Shown here in pieces: positions 25,619-34,973 of a DNA stretch of 64,000 nucleotides. Where the stretch lies: the NCBI GenBank assembly GCA_944412495.1, contig CALYBL010000032.1, positions 62,001 to 126,000 on the forward strand, read 5' to 3'. Below the pieces are notes generated by a model. The model ran no database searches, had not been told where the DNA came from, and saw nothing but the letters and a program-made list of their open reading frames with translations. Numbering within the stretch: the first letter of the stretch is position 1; every line of letters starts with the position of its first letter. Position numbers and translations under genes: made by a program. This DNA comes from an uncultured Clostridia bacterium. GTDB lineage: Bacteria > Bacillota > Clostridia > Oscillospirales > Acutalibacteraceae.

Positions 25619-27325
25619 ATGATTGAAGAAAACAAATCGCTGCTTCCCTTTGCGGTAATAGACCGCAGATACAACACGGGTATAGTAAGTCCGCCCTCCG
25701 TTTGGGCAGAGGCGGAATCCTTGGACGAAATGCTGTCGCTTCCCGTTTTGCCGGCGGCAGTTATAGTATATGCCGATGATAACGGCATGTGCTTTAACCG
25801 GGACGGCTCTGTCTCACTCGGCAGTCTCTACGACGTATGCTGCAAAATTGCCGGAAAAATACTGCTTACGGTTTATGTGCGCAGTGAGGCAGCGGCGGAT
25901 TTCGTCGTATCCTTCTGCCAGCAGTACAATATAACTGATATAACCGTTATGTCAGACGAAATGACGCTTGTCAAAAAAATGCGTGAGGGCATTCCTACCG
26001 CGCGCGGTGTTATCGACTTCCGCGCTACTGCCGAAATAAAGGATCCTATAACGATAGTGCATGCCGTAAACTCACACCATGCAAAGGTGGCACTTATAAA
26101 CGGCAGCATTGCCTCACGCCCCCTGCTGAGATACCTGCAGCAGCGCATGATTACGGTCTTCCTGTTTGACGATTCAACCTCAGATACCGAGATGCACTGC
26201 ATAATACAGTATGGGCCTAACGGCATAGTCACCTCCGACCCGGACAAAATACGCAAAGCCTACGAAATTTATCCGAAAGAGAATACCGTTGTGCGCCATC
26301 CGTTTATAATCGGCCACCGCGGCATACCGGACCAAGCGCCGGAAAATACCATGCCAAGCTTTAAAAGGGCAGTCGAATGCGGCGCCGAAACGCTGGAAAC
26401 CGATATTCATCTCACCGTAGACGGTCAGGTTATAATAATGCACGACGGCGAGCTCGGACGTACGGCTGAGGGCGAGGGCAGACTCTCCGACAAAACCTTT
26501 GATGAGCTTACGCACACCACCGCTGACAAGCTGTGGAAGGGCACCGAGTATGAGGGCGCGCTTATACCGTCGTATGAGGAGTTTATTAAATACAATAAGG
26601 ACACCGGCTGCGTGCTCTTCGTCGAAATAAAGGACGACAACCCCGACATAATAGACAAGTTTTTGGAGATTACCGATAAATACGACATGCGTTCTCAGAT
26701 CTGCGTCATATGCTTCTCTAATTCCATGCTGATACGCCTGCACGAGAAGGCTCCTGAGCTCTCACTCGGATTTCTGTGGCTTATAGTCGACCCGGAAAAG
26801 GATGTAATGGCGGAGTGCGAGCGTCACATTAATTTGGCGTCGCAGTGCTTTGCCTGCCTGGACCTGAATATAAACCGCGCAAACAGGCTTTATTACGAAA
26901 ATCTTATGCACCGCGGGCTTACCGCATGGCCGTGGACATATGAGAACCCGCCCGGTGCCGACAATTTTTACAAGGAATATTTCTATGTAATGGGCGGCAT
27001 GACAACCAACAACTGCGAATGGGGAGCGAAATCACCCGTCATGCTCAGCTCTGAAAAGTCAGTGTATTCAGTACCGGTGGGGCACAGCATTGACATAAAC
27101 GGCTTTGTTACAAACCGCTTAAAGGAAAAGTCTCCTGCCGAGTGCTGCCTGTTCATAACGGACGGAAGCGGGCATATTTCGGTTGACGGCTGCACGGTAA
27201 CGGGAACAACGCCCGGCAAAGCGTATGTAATCCTGCGCCATACCTTCCCGTTTGGCAGCTATAACATGACTATCTACTCCGTCCCCGTAGAGGTACTGGT
27301 TACGGAGGCTCCTGCTCAGGATTAG
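25619..27325 (+). CDS. Two-module glycerophosphodiester phosphodiesterase-like protein
   Basis: It encodes 568 residues from ATG at 25619. The active GDPD domain lies at about 230-470: IIGHRGIPDQAPENTMPSFK, ETDIHLTVDGQVIIMHDGEL, LFVEIKDD and the terminal AWPWTYENP. These include the catalytic His pair and Glu/Asp metal ligands. Residues 1-225 look like a second, degenerate GDPD barrel: LLTVYVRSE, AKVALINGS and the ending GIVTSDPDKIRKAYE are in GDPD order but lack the catalytic HRG and HD. The final 90 residues resemble a small beta-sandwich (Big/Ig-like). There is no signal peptide, so it is probably cytoplasmic, hydrolysing glycerophosphodiesters to glycerol 3-phosphate. The doubled layout is longer than the usual 250-residue enzyme. 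Confidence 0.9.
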   Translation: MIEENKSLLPFAVIDRRYNTGIVSPPSVWAEAESLDEMLSLPVLPAAVIVYADDNGMCFNRDGSVSLGSLYDVCCKIAGKILLTVYVRSEAAADFVVSFCQQYNITDITVMSDEMTLVKKMREGIPTARGVIDFRATAEIKDPITIVHAVNSHHAKVALINGSIASRPLLRYLQQRMITVFLFDDSTSDTEMHCIIQYGPNGIVTSDPDKIRKAYEIYPKENTVVRHPFIIGHRGIPDQAPENTMPSFKRAVECGAETLETDIHLTVDGQVIIMHDGELGRTAEGEGRLSDKTFDELTHTTADKLWKGTEYEGALIPSYEEFIKYNKDTGCVLFVEIKDDNPDIIDKFLEITDKYDMRSQICVICFSNSMLIRLHEKAPELSLGFLWLIVDPEKDVMAECERHINLASQCFACLDLNINRANRLYYENLMHRGLTAWPWTYENPPGADNFYKEYFYVMGGMTTNNCEWGAKSPVMLSSEKSVYSVPVGHSIDINGFVTNRLKEKSPAECCLFITDGSGHISVDGCTVTGTTPGKAYVILRHTFPFGSYNMTIYSVPVEVLVTEAPAQD

Positions 27326-27379
27326 CCTGACACCTTAATTTAATTTTAATCTGATAAACAACCCGCTTTATCTTCTTTT

Positions 27380-27413
27380 ACGCAGCAGGTCAGAAGACCT
27401 GCTGCGTTTTTTG
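27380..27413 (+). terminator. Terminator of the GDPD-like gene
   Basis: Perfect 12-bp arms ACGCAGCAGGTC / GACCTGCTGCGT, 4-base loop, then six T. Confidence 0.9.
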
Positions 27414-27784
27414 TATGCAGCACGGCCGTCTATGCTCGCTGCCCGGCCCGGCCGGACTGGATTATATATGCTGCCCTGACAGTAAATTCGCTTTTATTAG
27501 CGTCTGATTTTTTAAAGTGCGTTAAGCTTTCCGCCGTGCTGCGGAATAGAGCGGTAAAACTACCGATATAGGCGTCGGTATGTACAACAGTCTTTTAAAG
27601 TGCTTGCCAGAATTGACTAAGCGCGAATCCGTCATTGCATCACAGCCATACACGTAAATATTTTTAACTAATTGCCGTAGCCGTTTATAGCTTTTTCGTT
27701 TGATAGTGTCTCTGCAAAAGCCTGCACATAAAGCTTTTTTGCCTGCCCACGGCCGGGTCGCGGCTTTGTATTACTAAAGCGGGC

Positions 27785-27824
27785 AAAAGGCTCATGATGT
27801 ATAATAACACATCGTGAGCCTTTT
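27785..27824. terminator. Bidirectional terminator, probably of mutS2
   Basis: 16-base arms AAAAGGCTCATGATGT / ACATCGTGAGCCTTTT (one mismatch) with an 8-base loop and T or A runs at both ends. Confidence 0.8.
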
Positions 27825-27960
27825 AATAATCATATTGATTTACTTGGCAGGGGTTAAGCTGCGTCTGTTATACGCACCTGTGATTATATTATGTTCATGT
27901 CCGTCAGCGATGGACCCGCCATAAAAATTCATCGATTCCGCACAGCGGCAAAAGCCTGCG

Positions 27961-30339
27961 TTATTTCAGTTCGACGACCGTTACGCCGCTCTCGCCCTCG
28001 CCGTAGGTGCCAAGCCTGAAGGATTTTACATGCTTATTGGTGCGCAGATATTTTGTCACGCCTGTGCGCAGTGCGCCGGTGCCCTTGCCGTGTATAATCG
28101 TCACGGTGGTAAAGCCGGAAAGCACACAGCTGTCTATAAAGCGGTCCATTTCAAGCATGGCGTCCTCCACCGTCTGGCCGCGGATGTCAAGCTCCATGTT
28201 CGAGGTCTTTGTCACATTCGTACGGCTGCCCTGCGAGGTGCGCCTGCCATGGCGCGCCGCCGAATTATCCTCTGCCAGCCGGAGATTATCCAGCGGCACG
28301 CGCATTTTCATAACGCCAGCCTGGATAAGCGCCCACTTCTCATTTTCCGGCGCCTCAAGCACAACGCCGCTTTTATTTATGTCAGCTATAACAACACTGT
28401 CGCCCGGCCTTAATGCCCTCGGCAGCGTATATTCCTCCTTGATGCGGTCGGTCACCGGGTCGGCGGCGCTTTCCAGCCTGTTTATGCCGGACTTTACCGC
28501 GGCGCGGGCGGCGCGCAGCATGTCCGACGCAGAAGACTCACTTTTCTTAAGCTCCTCAAGCTCGTCAAGCAGGCCCTCCGCCTCGCTTTTTGCCTTGCCG
28601 ACTATGCCTCTCGCCTCGTCTCTGGCCGCTGCAATAATATTCTCCCGCTCCTTTTCCAGCTCTTTGCGGCGGCGATCATAATCCAAGCGCATATCCTCAA
28701 GCTCCCGGCGCAGCTCATACGCCCTGCCCTGCTCCTTTTCAGCCTCGGAGCGCGCTCTCTCCAGCGTTTGCACCACGCGGTCAAAGCGCTTATCCTCCTC
28801 GGATATAAGGCTTCTTGCACGGCTTACTATCTCCCCGCTAAGCCCCAGCCTCTCGGATATGGCAAAGGCGTTGGAGCGTCCGGGCACTCCTATCAGCAGA
28901 CGGTAGGTAGGCTTTAGGGTGTCCACGTCGAACTCGCAGCTGGCATTGCCGACGCGGTCGGTGTCAAGCGCGTAGGACTTCAGCTCAGCATAGTGCGTCG
29001 TGGCGGCTATCCTGCTGCCCGCCGCCCTTATATGCTCGAGTACGGCTATAGCCAGCGCCGCGCCCTCGGCCGGGTCGGTGCCGGCGCCCAGCTCGTCCAG
29101 CAGGACAAGCGAGCTTTCGTTTGCTTGGCCTATAATATTTATTATGTTGGTCATGTGCGAGGAAAAGGTGGAGAGCGACTGCTCTATGCTCTGCTCATCG
29201 CCTATGTCGACCAGTACGTTTTCAAAAAATGATACCTCGCTCTCGTCGTCCGCAGGTATCATAAGCCCGCACATTGCCATAACGGTGAGCAGACCTATCG
29301 TTTTGAGCGTTACCGTCTTGCCCCCGGTGTTGGGGCCTGTTATCACCAGCGTGTCGTAATCCTTGCCAAGCCCGACGGTAATGGGTACGACCTTTTCCTT
29401 ATCTATCAGCGGATGCCGCGCGCGCTTGAGCATTATCCGGCCGCGGTCGTTTATATCCGGACACACGGCCCTCATGTCGTATGCAAGATTTGCGGCGGAA
29501 AATATGACGTTTAAGCTCACAAGCGCCTCAAAGCTGCTTATTATGCTCTCGGCAAACTCTCCGGCCTGTTCCGAAAGAGAGGCCAGTATTCTTTCTATCT
29601 CCGCTTTCTCCTCATTTTGGAGCACCCGTATCCGGTTGTTCATCTCCACGACCGCCATCGGCTCGACAAACAGCGTCGCGCCGGAGGCCGAGGTGTCGTG
29701 CACTATTCCGCTGATACTTCCCTTGTGCTCCGCCTTCACCGGTATGACATACCGTCCGTCGCGTATAGTGACTATCGGCTCCTGAAGGTATTTTACCACC
29801 GACGCCTGATGTATCATGCTGTCAAGCTTATCCTTTATTCCCGAGGAGGCTGAGCGTATTCTGCGCCGTATGTCCGCAAGCTGCGGCGATGCGCTGTCCG
29901 CCATTTCCTCCTCCGAAATTATAGAGCTGAATATAAGCTCCTCAAAGTATTTATTCGGCGAGAGGCGCTCAAAATAAGCATATATGCTCATGTCAGATAT
30001 CTCCGCTGCGTCCTGCGCCCATTCGCCGACCGACCTGACGGCGCGCAGCAGCGACGCAATGCCCAGCAGCTCGCCCATACTGAGTACGCCGCCGGACTCC
30101 GCCTTCCTAAGCTGGTGCGCAGTATTGGTCATGCCGCCGAAGGACGGAGCGCCGTGCCCCGCTAAGAGGGTGTATGCGTCAAATGTGAGCTGCATGCGCT
30201 TTCTCTGCTCGTCGGCTGTCTTGGCCGGACGCAGGCTCAGCGCCGCTTCATGCGCATCCTCACAGGCAGTATATCCGGCAAGACGCGAAAGCACCTTGTC
30301 AAGCTCAAGCGCCCTTAAATGCCGGTCAAGCTTATTCAT
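27961..30339 (-). CDS. mutS2: Endonuclease MutS2
   Basis: It encodes 792 residues, typical for MutS2. The MutS core and clamp domains precede an ABC-type ATPase: Walker A GPNTGGKTVTLKTIG near 333, Walker B LVLLDELGAGTDPAEGAALA near 411 and ATTHYAELK. A long coiled coil (about 515-635) follows, then the KOW-like segment and a C-terminal Smr nuclease domain (LDIRGQTVEDAMLEMDRFID, IIHGKGTGALR). In Bacillus the protein acts on collided ribosomes and recombination intermediates rather than on mismatches. A GGAGGAAA site precedes the ATG. It is monocistronic here, with a terminator downstream. Confidence 0.97.
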   Translation of the reverse strand: MNKLDRHLRALELDKVLSRLAGYTACEDAHEAALSLRPAKTADEQRKRMQLTFDAYTLLAGHGAPSFGGMTNTAHQLRKAESGGVLSMGELLGIASLLRAVRSVGEWAQDAAEISDMSIYAYFERLSPNKYFEELIFSSIISEEEMADSASPQLADIRRRIRSASSGIKDKLDSMIHQASVVKYLQEPIVTIRDGRYVIPVKAEHKGSISGIVHDTSASGATLFVEPMAVVEMNNRIRVLQNEEKAEIERILASLSEQAGEFAESIISSFEALVSLNVIFSAANLAYDMRAVCPDINDRGRIMLKRARHPLIDKEKVVPITVGLGKDYDTLVITGPNTGGKTVTLKTIGLLTVMAMCGLMIPADDESEVSFFENVLVDIGDEQSIEQSLSTFSSHMTNIINIIGQANESSLVLLDELGAGTDPAEGAALAIAVLEHIRAAGSRIAATTHYAELKSYALDTDRVGNASCEFDVDTLKPTYRLLIGVPGRSNAFAISERLGLSGEIVSRARSLISEEDKRFDRVVQTLERARSEAEKEQGRAYELRRELEDMRLDYDRRRKELEKERENIIAAARDEARGIVGKAKSEAEGLLDELEELKKSESSASDMLRAARAAVKSGINRLESAADPVTDRIKEEYTLPRALRPGDSVVIADINKSGVVLEAPENEKWALIQAGVMKMRVPLDNLRLAEDNSAARHGRRTSQGSRTNVTKTSNMELDIRGQTVEDAMLEMDRFIDSCVLSGFTTVTIIHGKGTGALRTGVTKYLRTNKHVKSFRLGTYGEGESGVTVVELK

Positions 30340-30893
30340 AATGTTTCCTCCGTTGTTAGCTCAATGTTTTAAAATATTGATTCAATCGTACCGGCTGCGC
30401 AGTCAAAGATGAGCCTTAAACTATTGCCTGTATGACTGTCTCTGCTACACAGCATACATCGCCGGACCTGCTGTTTCTCACCGCAGCCATTTTGCCCAAG
30501 CAGCGCCCGCGCGTCAAGTCTCGGATTTGTATTGCGTTAATGTCAGCGCGATTAACCTCCGCCATGCAGCGGCGACGGTGTGGTTTGACTGAAGGCTTGC
30601 CCTCCGTACTGCCGGCCGGTCTTTAAGCGGTACGGCAGGGATTGGACTTATAAATATGTCAGACCGCAAATACCGCTCTAACTTTCTTTTTGCAAGGGAC
30701 CGCAGCATTTTCTGTTTTGCCCGATGTAAGTTATGCTGTTTGCCGAAAAATCAGCGCTCACCGCCAAATGGAATCAGTGTTATAGCGCCCGCACGGCTTC
30801 GGCGGCGTGATAGTCCCTTCTATCAGCCGATGTGCCGGCCTATACATTTCCTAAAGTGCATTTTACAGTAATATACTGCAGTATATTTCGGCA
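30340..30893. other. Intergenic, only a palindrome noted
   Basis: No gene or RNA is recognised. A perfect 18-bp palindrome lies at 30870-30887. Confidence 0.6.
30870..30887. repeat. Perfect 18-bp palindrome after recO
   Basis: AATATACTGCAGTATATT equals its own reverse complement. It is six bases past the recO stop on the minus strand. It could be part of a weak terminator or a protein-binding site; it has no T run. Confidence 0.45.
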
Positions 30894-31658
30894 TTATATA
30901 ATTCCATTTTTTACCGAATGGTAGAAATCAAGCGTCTTATACGTCCTGTCGGTCTGCGCGATGAGATATTTTTCCGTTATGCCGGAAAGGAGCTCAAGCC
31001 CCTCATCCTTGAGCGAAAAGGCGAATATCTTCGATATGTCTGAATATACAATATGCCGCATTGCCGCCAGAACTCCCGCCGGCAGCGCCGTATACTCTCC
31101 GACCCTCTCCCCGATTCTCCTAATGCATTCGCTGCATATTATGCGCCCGTTGACCTTATCAAAATACATCTGCTCCCTTTCGTATTCACCGCAGGCAGAG
31201 CAGGCCACAAGGTCGGGCTGATATCCCGAAAGGCAGAGCAGGCGCAGCTCCGTTACCGCCTTTATCAGGCTGAGCGGACGGCTGCCTTTGGCTATATTAT
31301 AAAGGGCGCGCAGCAGCAGCTCGACATATTCGCCTGCCGGCTCCTCCTGCGGCGCGAGCGCCATGAATATCTCGCAAAAATACTGCGCCAGCGATAGCTT
31401 TTCAATATCCCTGCGGATATCGAAAAATACCTCTATTGCCGACGCTTCGTTCACAATATATGTATCCTTGTTCTTAAACAGGGTGATGCTTGAGTAGCAA
31501 AAGAGCCCAGTGGACGAGGCGTTTTTGCTGCGCAGGCGCTTAGCGCCGTTTACAAACGCGCTTATTACGCCCCTGTCCTTTGTGAGCGCCGTTATTACAC
31601 GGTCGTCACCGCTTATGTTTTTCTCCCGTATTATCACTGCGTCTGTCGTCAGCCGCAT
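30894..31658 (-). CDS. recO: DNA repair protein RecO
   Basis: It encodes 254 residues. RecO anneals single strands and loads RecA through the RecFOR pathway. The N-terminal OB-fold (TTDAVIIREKNISGDDRVIT) is followed by a helical domain with a four-Cys zinc site (CSACGEYE and CSEC, about 150-180). A GGGGAG site precedes the ATG. The small yqzL gene upstream overlaps its first 53 bases in another frame, so translation is coupled. The order era-yqzL-recO matches Bacillus. Confidence 0.96.
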   Translation of the reverse strand: MRLTTDAVIIREKNISGDDRVITALTKDRGVISAFVNGAKRLRSKNASSTGLFCYSSITLFKNKDTYIVNEASAIEVFFDIRRDIEKLSLAQYFCEIFMALAPQEEPAGEYVELLLRALYNIAKGSRPLSLIKAVTELRLLCLSGYQPDLVACSACGEYEREQMYFDKVNGRIICSECIRRIGERVGEYTALPAGVLAAMRHIVYSDISKIFAFSLKDEGLELLSGITEKYLIAQTDRTYKTLDFYHSVKNGII

Positions 31659-31770
31659 TTTGCGCTCCCCTTCTCAGCTGTACTTCGTCCCTGGCACAGC
31701 AGTAAGACAGATAGTCCGTCACCGACCCCGTCTGAAGAAATTTGTTCCAAGCCCTATTTTCATCGCGCAT
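31606..31770 (-). CDS. yqzL: YqzL-like small protein, overlapping recO
   Basis: It encodes 54 residues from ATG at 31770, eight bases after GAGGG, to TGA at 31606. The N-terminus RAWNKFLQTGSVTDYLSYC resembles YqzL of Bacillus (a Trp-x-x-Phe then TGS/TGN and YL motif), and it sits exactly where yqzL sits, directly upstream of recO in the era operon. The last 17 codons run through the start of recO in another reading frame, so recO is probably translated by coupling. Function is unknown in all species. It is easily missed because of its length and overlap. Assignment rests on position and a short motif. Confidence 0.72.
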   Translation of the reverse strand: MRDENRAWNKFLQTGSVTDYLSYCCARDEVQLRRGAQNAADDRRSDNTGEKHKR

Positions 31771-31924
31771 TTATATTACCCTCTTTATTATTCGCTGTTA
31801 AGATTGTTTGCTGAGTCAGCAATAATATCAGCGGTAATATGCGCCTTAATTTCCATTATTTTTTTTGTATAATTCTTTATGCTTTACTACAGCCGTTTTA
31901 AATGCTGTTTAACGCAGGCAGCAG

Positions 31925-32134
31925 CTAATTTTTTTCCCTTTCAAATATGAGGTCTATCGTTTCGATATATCCGCCCTTGTTCTGATATGCAGGAAAGCAG
32001 CCGGCAAAGCGCCAGCCCGCCGCCGCGCGGGTGCGGATTATTTCCAAATGCTCTTGGGTGCCTATCTGGAGACCGCCGAACAGTCCATAACCCGTTGTGC
32101 TAAGCTTAATGCGCTCAAATTCGTATTCATACAT
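31925..32134 (-). CDS. DUF4177-family small protein
   Basis: It encodes 69 residues from ATG at 32134 (AAAGGAG ten bases upstream; the in-frame GTG at 32140 is too close to that site). The pattern YEYEFERI, then HLEIIRTRAAAGWRFAGCFP and IDLIFERE is the DUF4177 fold: a beta strand, helix and W-R-F strand. Its biochemical role is unknown. It lies between era and yqzL in the cluster, an addition relative to Bacillus. Confidence 0.82.
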   Translation of the reverse strand: MYEYEFERIKLSTTGYGLFGGLQIGTQEHLEIIRTRAAAGWRFAGCFPAYQNKGGYIETIDLIFEREKN

Positions 32135-32225
32135 GCCCACACTGCTCCTTTAACCCGCTTTAGAAGTATTTGTATACAGTTCGCCTCCGCCCGATACCTG
32201 CAGCCACGCACTTTTCCCGGCGCTG

Positions 32226-33119
32226 TCAATCAAAGCCAAAGGAGCGTATAAGCCCCTCGCGGTTTCGCCAGTTTTCTTTCACCTTTACCCAGAGCTGGAG
32301 ATTTATCCTGCAGTCGAAAAAGCGCTCCATATCATTTCTCGCAAGCGTGCCTATCCTCTTGAGCATGCTGCCGCCCTTGCCTATTATTATGCGCTTGTGG
32401 CTTTCCTTTTCGCAGTAAATATTTTCTTCTATGTCTATTATGTTGCCCTCACTGCGCTCCGAAAAGCGCTCGGTGCACACCGCTATGCCGTGCGGTATCT
32501 CCTTGTCGAGCAACAGAAGCATTTTTTCACGCACTATCTCCGCAGCCAGCACGCGTTCGGGCTGGTCGGTCAGCGCGTCATCGGCAAAATAATGCGGGCC
32601 GGGCACTGCCTCGGCGAGCATATAGTCGAGCAGAGTGTCGACACCGTCACCGGTGAGCGCCGATATCGGAAGTATGGCCTCAAAATCATACAGGCCGCTG
32701 TACTCGGCAATCCTGCCGAGCAGCTCCTCCTTCTGAGGCAAAAGATCTATCTTATTGAGCGCGAGATATGTCTTTATATTGGCCCTTTTAAGGCGCTCGG
32801 CAATTTCTTTCTCCGCCGGTGATATGCCGGAACCAGCATAAGCAACCAAAATACAGCAGTCAATGCCGGAAAGCCCCTCTTCAACGGATTTGACCATGTG
32901 CTCGCCTAAATTGTTTCTGGGCTTATGCAGACCGGGAGTGTCCAAAAACACAAGCTGAGTCTCATCCTTTGTCAGCACGCCCATTATGCGCGTGCGCGTC
33001 GTCTGAGGCTTGTCCGTAACTATTGATATTTTGTGTCCGCACAAATAGTTCATCAGCGATGATTTGCCAACGTTCGGCCGGCCCACTATGCTTATAAACG
33101 CCGATTTCTGCTCCTTCAT
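32226..33119 (-). CDS. era: GTPase Era
   Basis: It encodes 297 residues. Era binds the 3' end of 16S rRNA and checks 30S subunit assembly. GTPase motifs: GRPNVGKSSLMN (G1) at 13-24, DTPGLHKPRNN (G3) near 60, NKIDLLPQ (G4) near 123 and SALTGDGV (G5). The C-terminal KH domain has the IIIGKGGSMLKRIG loop near 247. Length and order are standard. It belongs to the minus-strand cluster with ybeY, which acts in the same rRNA maturation process. Confidence 0.98.
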   Translation of the reverse strand: MKEQKSAFISIVGRPNVGKSSLMNYLCGHKISIVTDKPQTTRTRIMGVLTKDETQLVFLDTPGLHKPRNNLGEHMVKSVEEGLSGIDCCILVAYAGSGISPAEKEIAERLKRANIKTYLALNKIDLLPQKEELLGRIAEYSGLYDFEAILPISALTGDGVDTLLDYMLAEAVPGPHYFADDALTDQPERVLAAEIVREKMLLLLDKEIPHGIAVCTERFSERSEGNIIDIEENIYCEKESHKRIIIGKGGSMLKRIGTLARNDMERFFDCRINLQLWVKVKENWRNREGLIRSFGFD

Positions 33120-33441
33120 GCCTTCTCCTTTTATCTCCGTGTAATGTCCTCCACGTATTTTGACGCCGGGCAGGCAGTGCGAATGCCCGCTTCTGCCTAT
33201 TTAACGCAAAAGCCGTATTAAGCCCGGCGGCATTATGTACTATGTCAAAAAATGCCGTCATACCGGCTTTCTTTGCCATTTCAGCCCTTATTGCAGCCTC
33301 ACTGCGCAGCGTGCATCAAGCAGCTGCAGACAAAGCAATTAATGCGTGGCTTTGCCAAGCTATCAACCGCATCACATATTTTCACAGTTTCAAAGCTGTT
33401 CCCTTCTGTGCGGCAAAACATGTGTTATAATGCAGCCTGTA
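33120..33441. other. Intergenic gap between era and ybeY
   Basis: In Bacillus dgkA and cdd sit here. No trace of either was recognised on either strand, and no other gene is evident. Confidence 0.6.
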
Positions 33442-33942
33442 TTAAAAATCCTCCGGCTCACTGATTATTGTCCGCGGAAGGCCGAGCATGCTCATTATGG
33501 ACTCTTCTCTTTCCCTCATCTTCATGGTGTCAAGCTTGCCTTCGTGGTCATAGCCCAGCAGATGCAGCATGGCATGCACCGTAAGATAGCCTATCTCGCG
33601 GCGGAAGGTATGCCCGTATTTGCGTGCCTGCCTGACCGCCGTCGGAAGCGATATGACAATGTCACCGAGCATCTGAGCGCCTGTCTCAGGGTTTATGTCA
33701 TATTTTCCGTTCTCGCCCATAGGAAAGGATAGCACGTCTGTGGGCATGTCCACATTGCGGTGCCTGAGGTTTATCTCCCTTATCATTTCATCGTCTACCA
33801 AGGTAACGCTCACTTCCCATGAGCCTGTAAGCTCCTCAAGAGCAATTGCCGCATTGCAGCATCTCCTTATCAACATACGTGTGCCAGTCGGAATTTTCAC
33901 CTTTTTCTGTTCGTCAATTATTTGTACCTTTACCTTATCCAC
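33442..33942 (-). CDS. ybeY: Endoribonuclease YbeY (16S rRNA 3'-end maturation)
   Basis: It encodes 166 residues from GTG at 33942, five bases after GGGGGAG; an upstream in-frame ATG at 33972 lies in the phoH coding region without a better site. The zinc-binding catalytic motif is VHAMLHLLGYDHEGK near 124, preceded by LSFPMG and DIVISLPTAVRQA. YbeY trims the 3' end of 16S rRNA and takes part in ribosome quality control. Its start overlaps the end of phoH by eight bases, so the two are translationally coupled. Confidence 0.96.
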   Translation of the reverse strand: MDKVKVQIIDEQKKVKIPTGTRMLIRRCCNAAIALEELTGSWEVSVTLVDDEMIREINLRHRNVDMPTDVLSFPMGENGKYDINPETGAQMLGDIVISLPTAVRQARKYGHTFRREIGYLTVHAMLHLLGYDHEGKLDTMKMREREESIMSMLGLPRTIISEPEDF

Positions 33943-34906
33943 GCTGTCTCCCCCTTTCATAATATCTCTCATATGCTTTGATTATGTCCTGCACAAGCCT
34001 GTGCCGTACAACATCCTTATCCGTCAGTCTTATTATGGAGATATCGTCAACATTTTTCAGTATCTTCACGACCTCCACAAGTCCTGACTTTTTGCCTTCG
34101 CCCAAATCCATCTGCGTCACATCGCCGGTAACAACCATCTTGGAGTTAAAGCCAAGCCGCGTGAGGAACATCTTCATCTGCTCCTGCGTGGTGTTCTGCG
34201 CCTCGTCCAATATTATAAAGCTGTCGTCCAGCGTGCGGCCGCGCATGTATGCGAGCGGCGCCACCTCAATAGCACCCTTCTCCTGATATTTCTGAAAGCT
34301 CTCGGCTCCCAGCATGTCAAACAAAGCATCATAAAGCGGACGCAGATACGGGTCTATCTTCTGCTGCAAATCGCCCGGCAGAAAGCCGAGCTTTTCGCCC
34401 GCCTCCACTGCCGGCCGTGTCAGTATTATGCGGCTTACGCGCTTCTCCCTGAACGCAGCAACAGCCATGGCTACCGCAAGATAGGTTTTTCCAGTGCCCG
34501 CAGGGCCTATTCCAAACACTATGGTATTATCCTTAATAGCTTCTATATACCTTTTCTGACCCAGAGTTTTCGGCTTTACCGGCTTGCCCTTTGTGGTTAT
34601 GCATATGCAGTCGCTGCCCGAAAGCTGCGTCAGCTCGCCCTCCTTGCCATCCTCCAGCAGAGATAAAACATAACGCACGCTCTGGTCGTTTATTGCTTCT
34701 CCGCGCGCTATCATCTGCATCAGCGTTGTTACGGCCCTTGTGGCGGCACTTACGTCGTCCGGCTCACCCGTTATCTTTATTTCGTTTCCCCGCAGGAATA
34801 TTGACACATTGAGCGCTTTTTCTATCTGTTTAACGTTTTCATCGAAATTTCCGAACAATCCCAGCGTTTCTTCCATGCTGCCGGTTTCAACGGTCGCTTC
34901 TGTCAT
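33935..34906 (-). CDS. phoH: PhoH-like ATPase
   Basis: It encodes 323 residues. Residues 20-90 hold the N-terminal KH-like segment ([19 protein letters not shown]). The ATPase core has Walker [12 protein letters not shown] near 133, [19 protein letters not shown] near 160 and Walker [12 protein letters not shown] near 215, then [10 protein letters not shown]. PhoH proteins are RNA-associated P-loop ATPases of unclear role, commonly next to ybeY. AAGGAG precedes the ATG. The gene follows yqfD after 67 bases; the intervening pgpH-type gene is missing from the Bacillus order. Confidence 0.96.
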   Translation of the reverse strand: MTEATVETGSMEETLGLFGNFDENVKQIEKALNVSIFLRGNEIKITGEPDDVSAATRAVTTLMQMIARGEAINDQSVRYVLSLLEDGKEGELTQLSGSDCICITTKGKPVKPKTLGQKRYIEAIKDNTIVFGIGPAGTGKTYLAVAMAVAAFREKRVSRIILTRPAVEAGEKLGFLPGDLQQKIDPYLRPLYDALFDMLGAESFQKYQEKGAIEVAPLAYMRGRTLDDSFIILDEAQNTTQEQMKMFLTRLGFNSKMVVTGDVTQMDLGEGKKSGLVEVVKILKNVDDISIIRLTDKDVVRHRLVQDIIKAYERYYERGRQRG

Positions 34907-34973
34907 ATATTCTCCTTTTTGTTTTACGCCATATAATTTTGATAAGTTTTGTTGTATCTATACATATTTTAAC

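Larger units (their letters stand above)
27326..27960. other. Intergenic, two terminators, otherwise nothing seen
   Basis: The hairpins at 27380-27413 and 27785-27824 bracket about 370 bases with no credible reading frame or known RNA. Confidence 0.6.

Noticed and set aside
33120..33441. Decayed dgkA or cdd between era and ybeY
   Set aside because: No fragment of either protein could be read in any frame.
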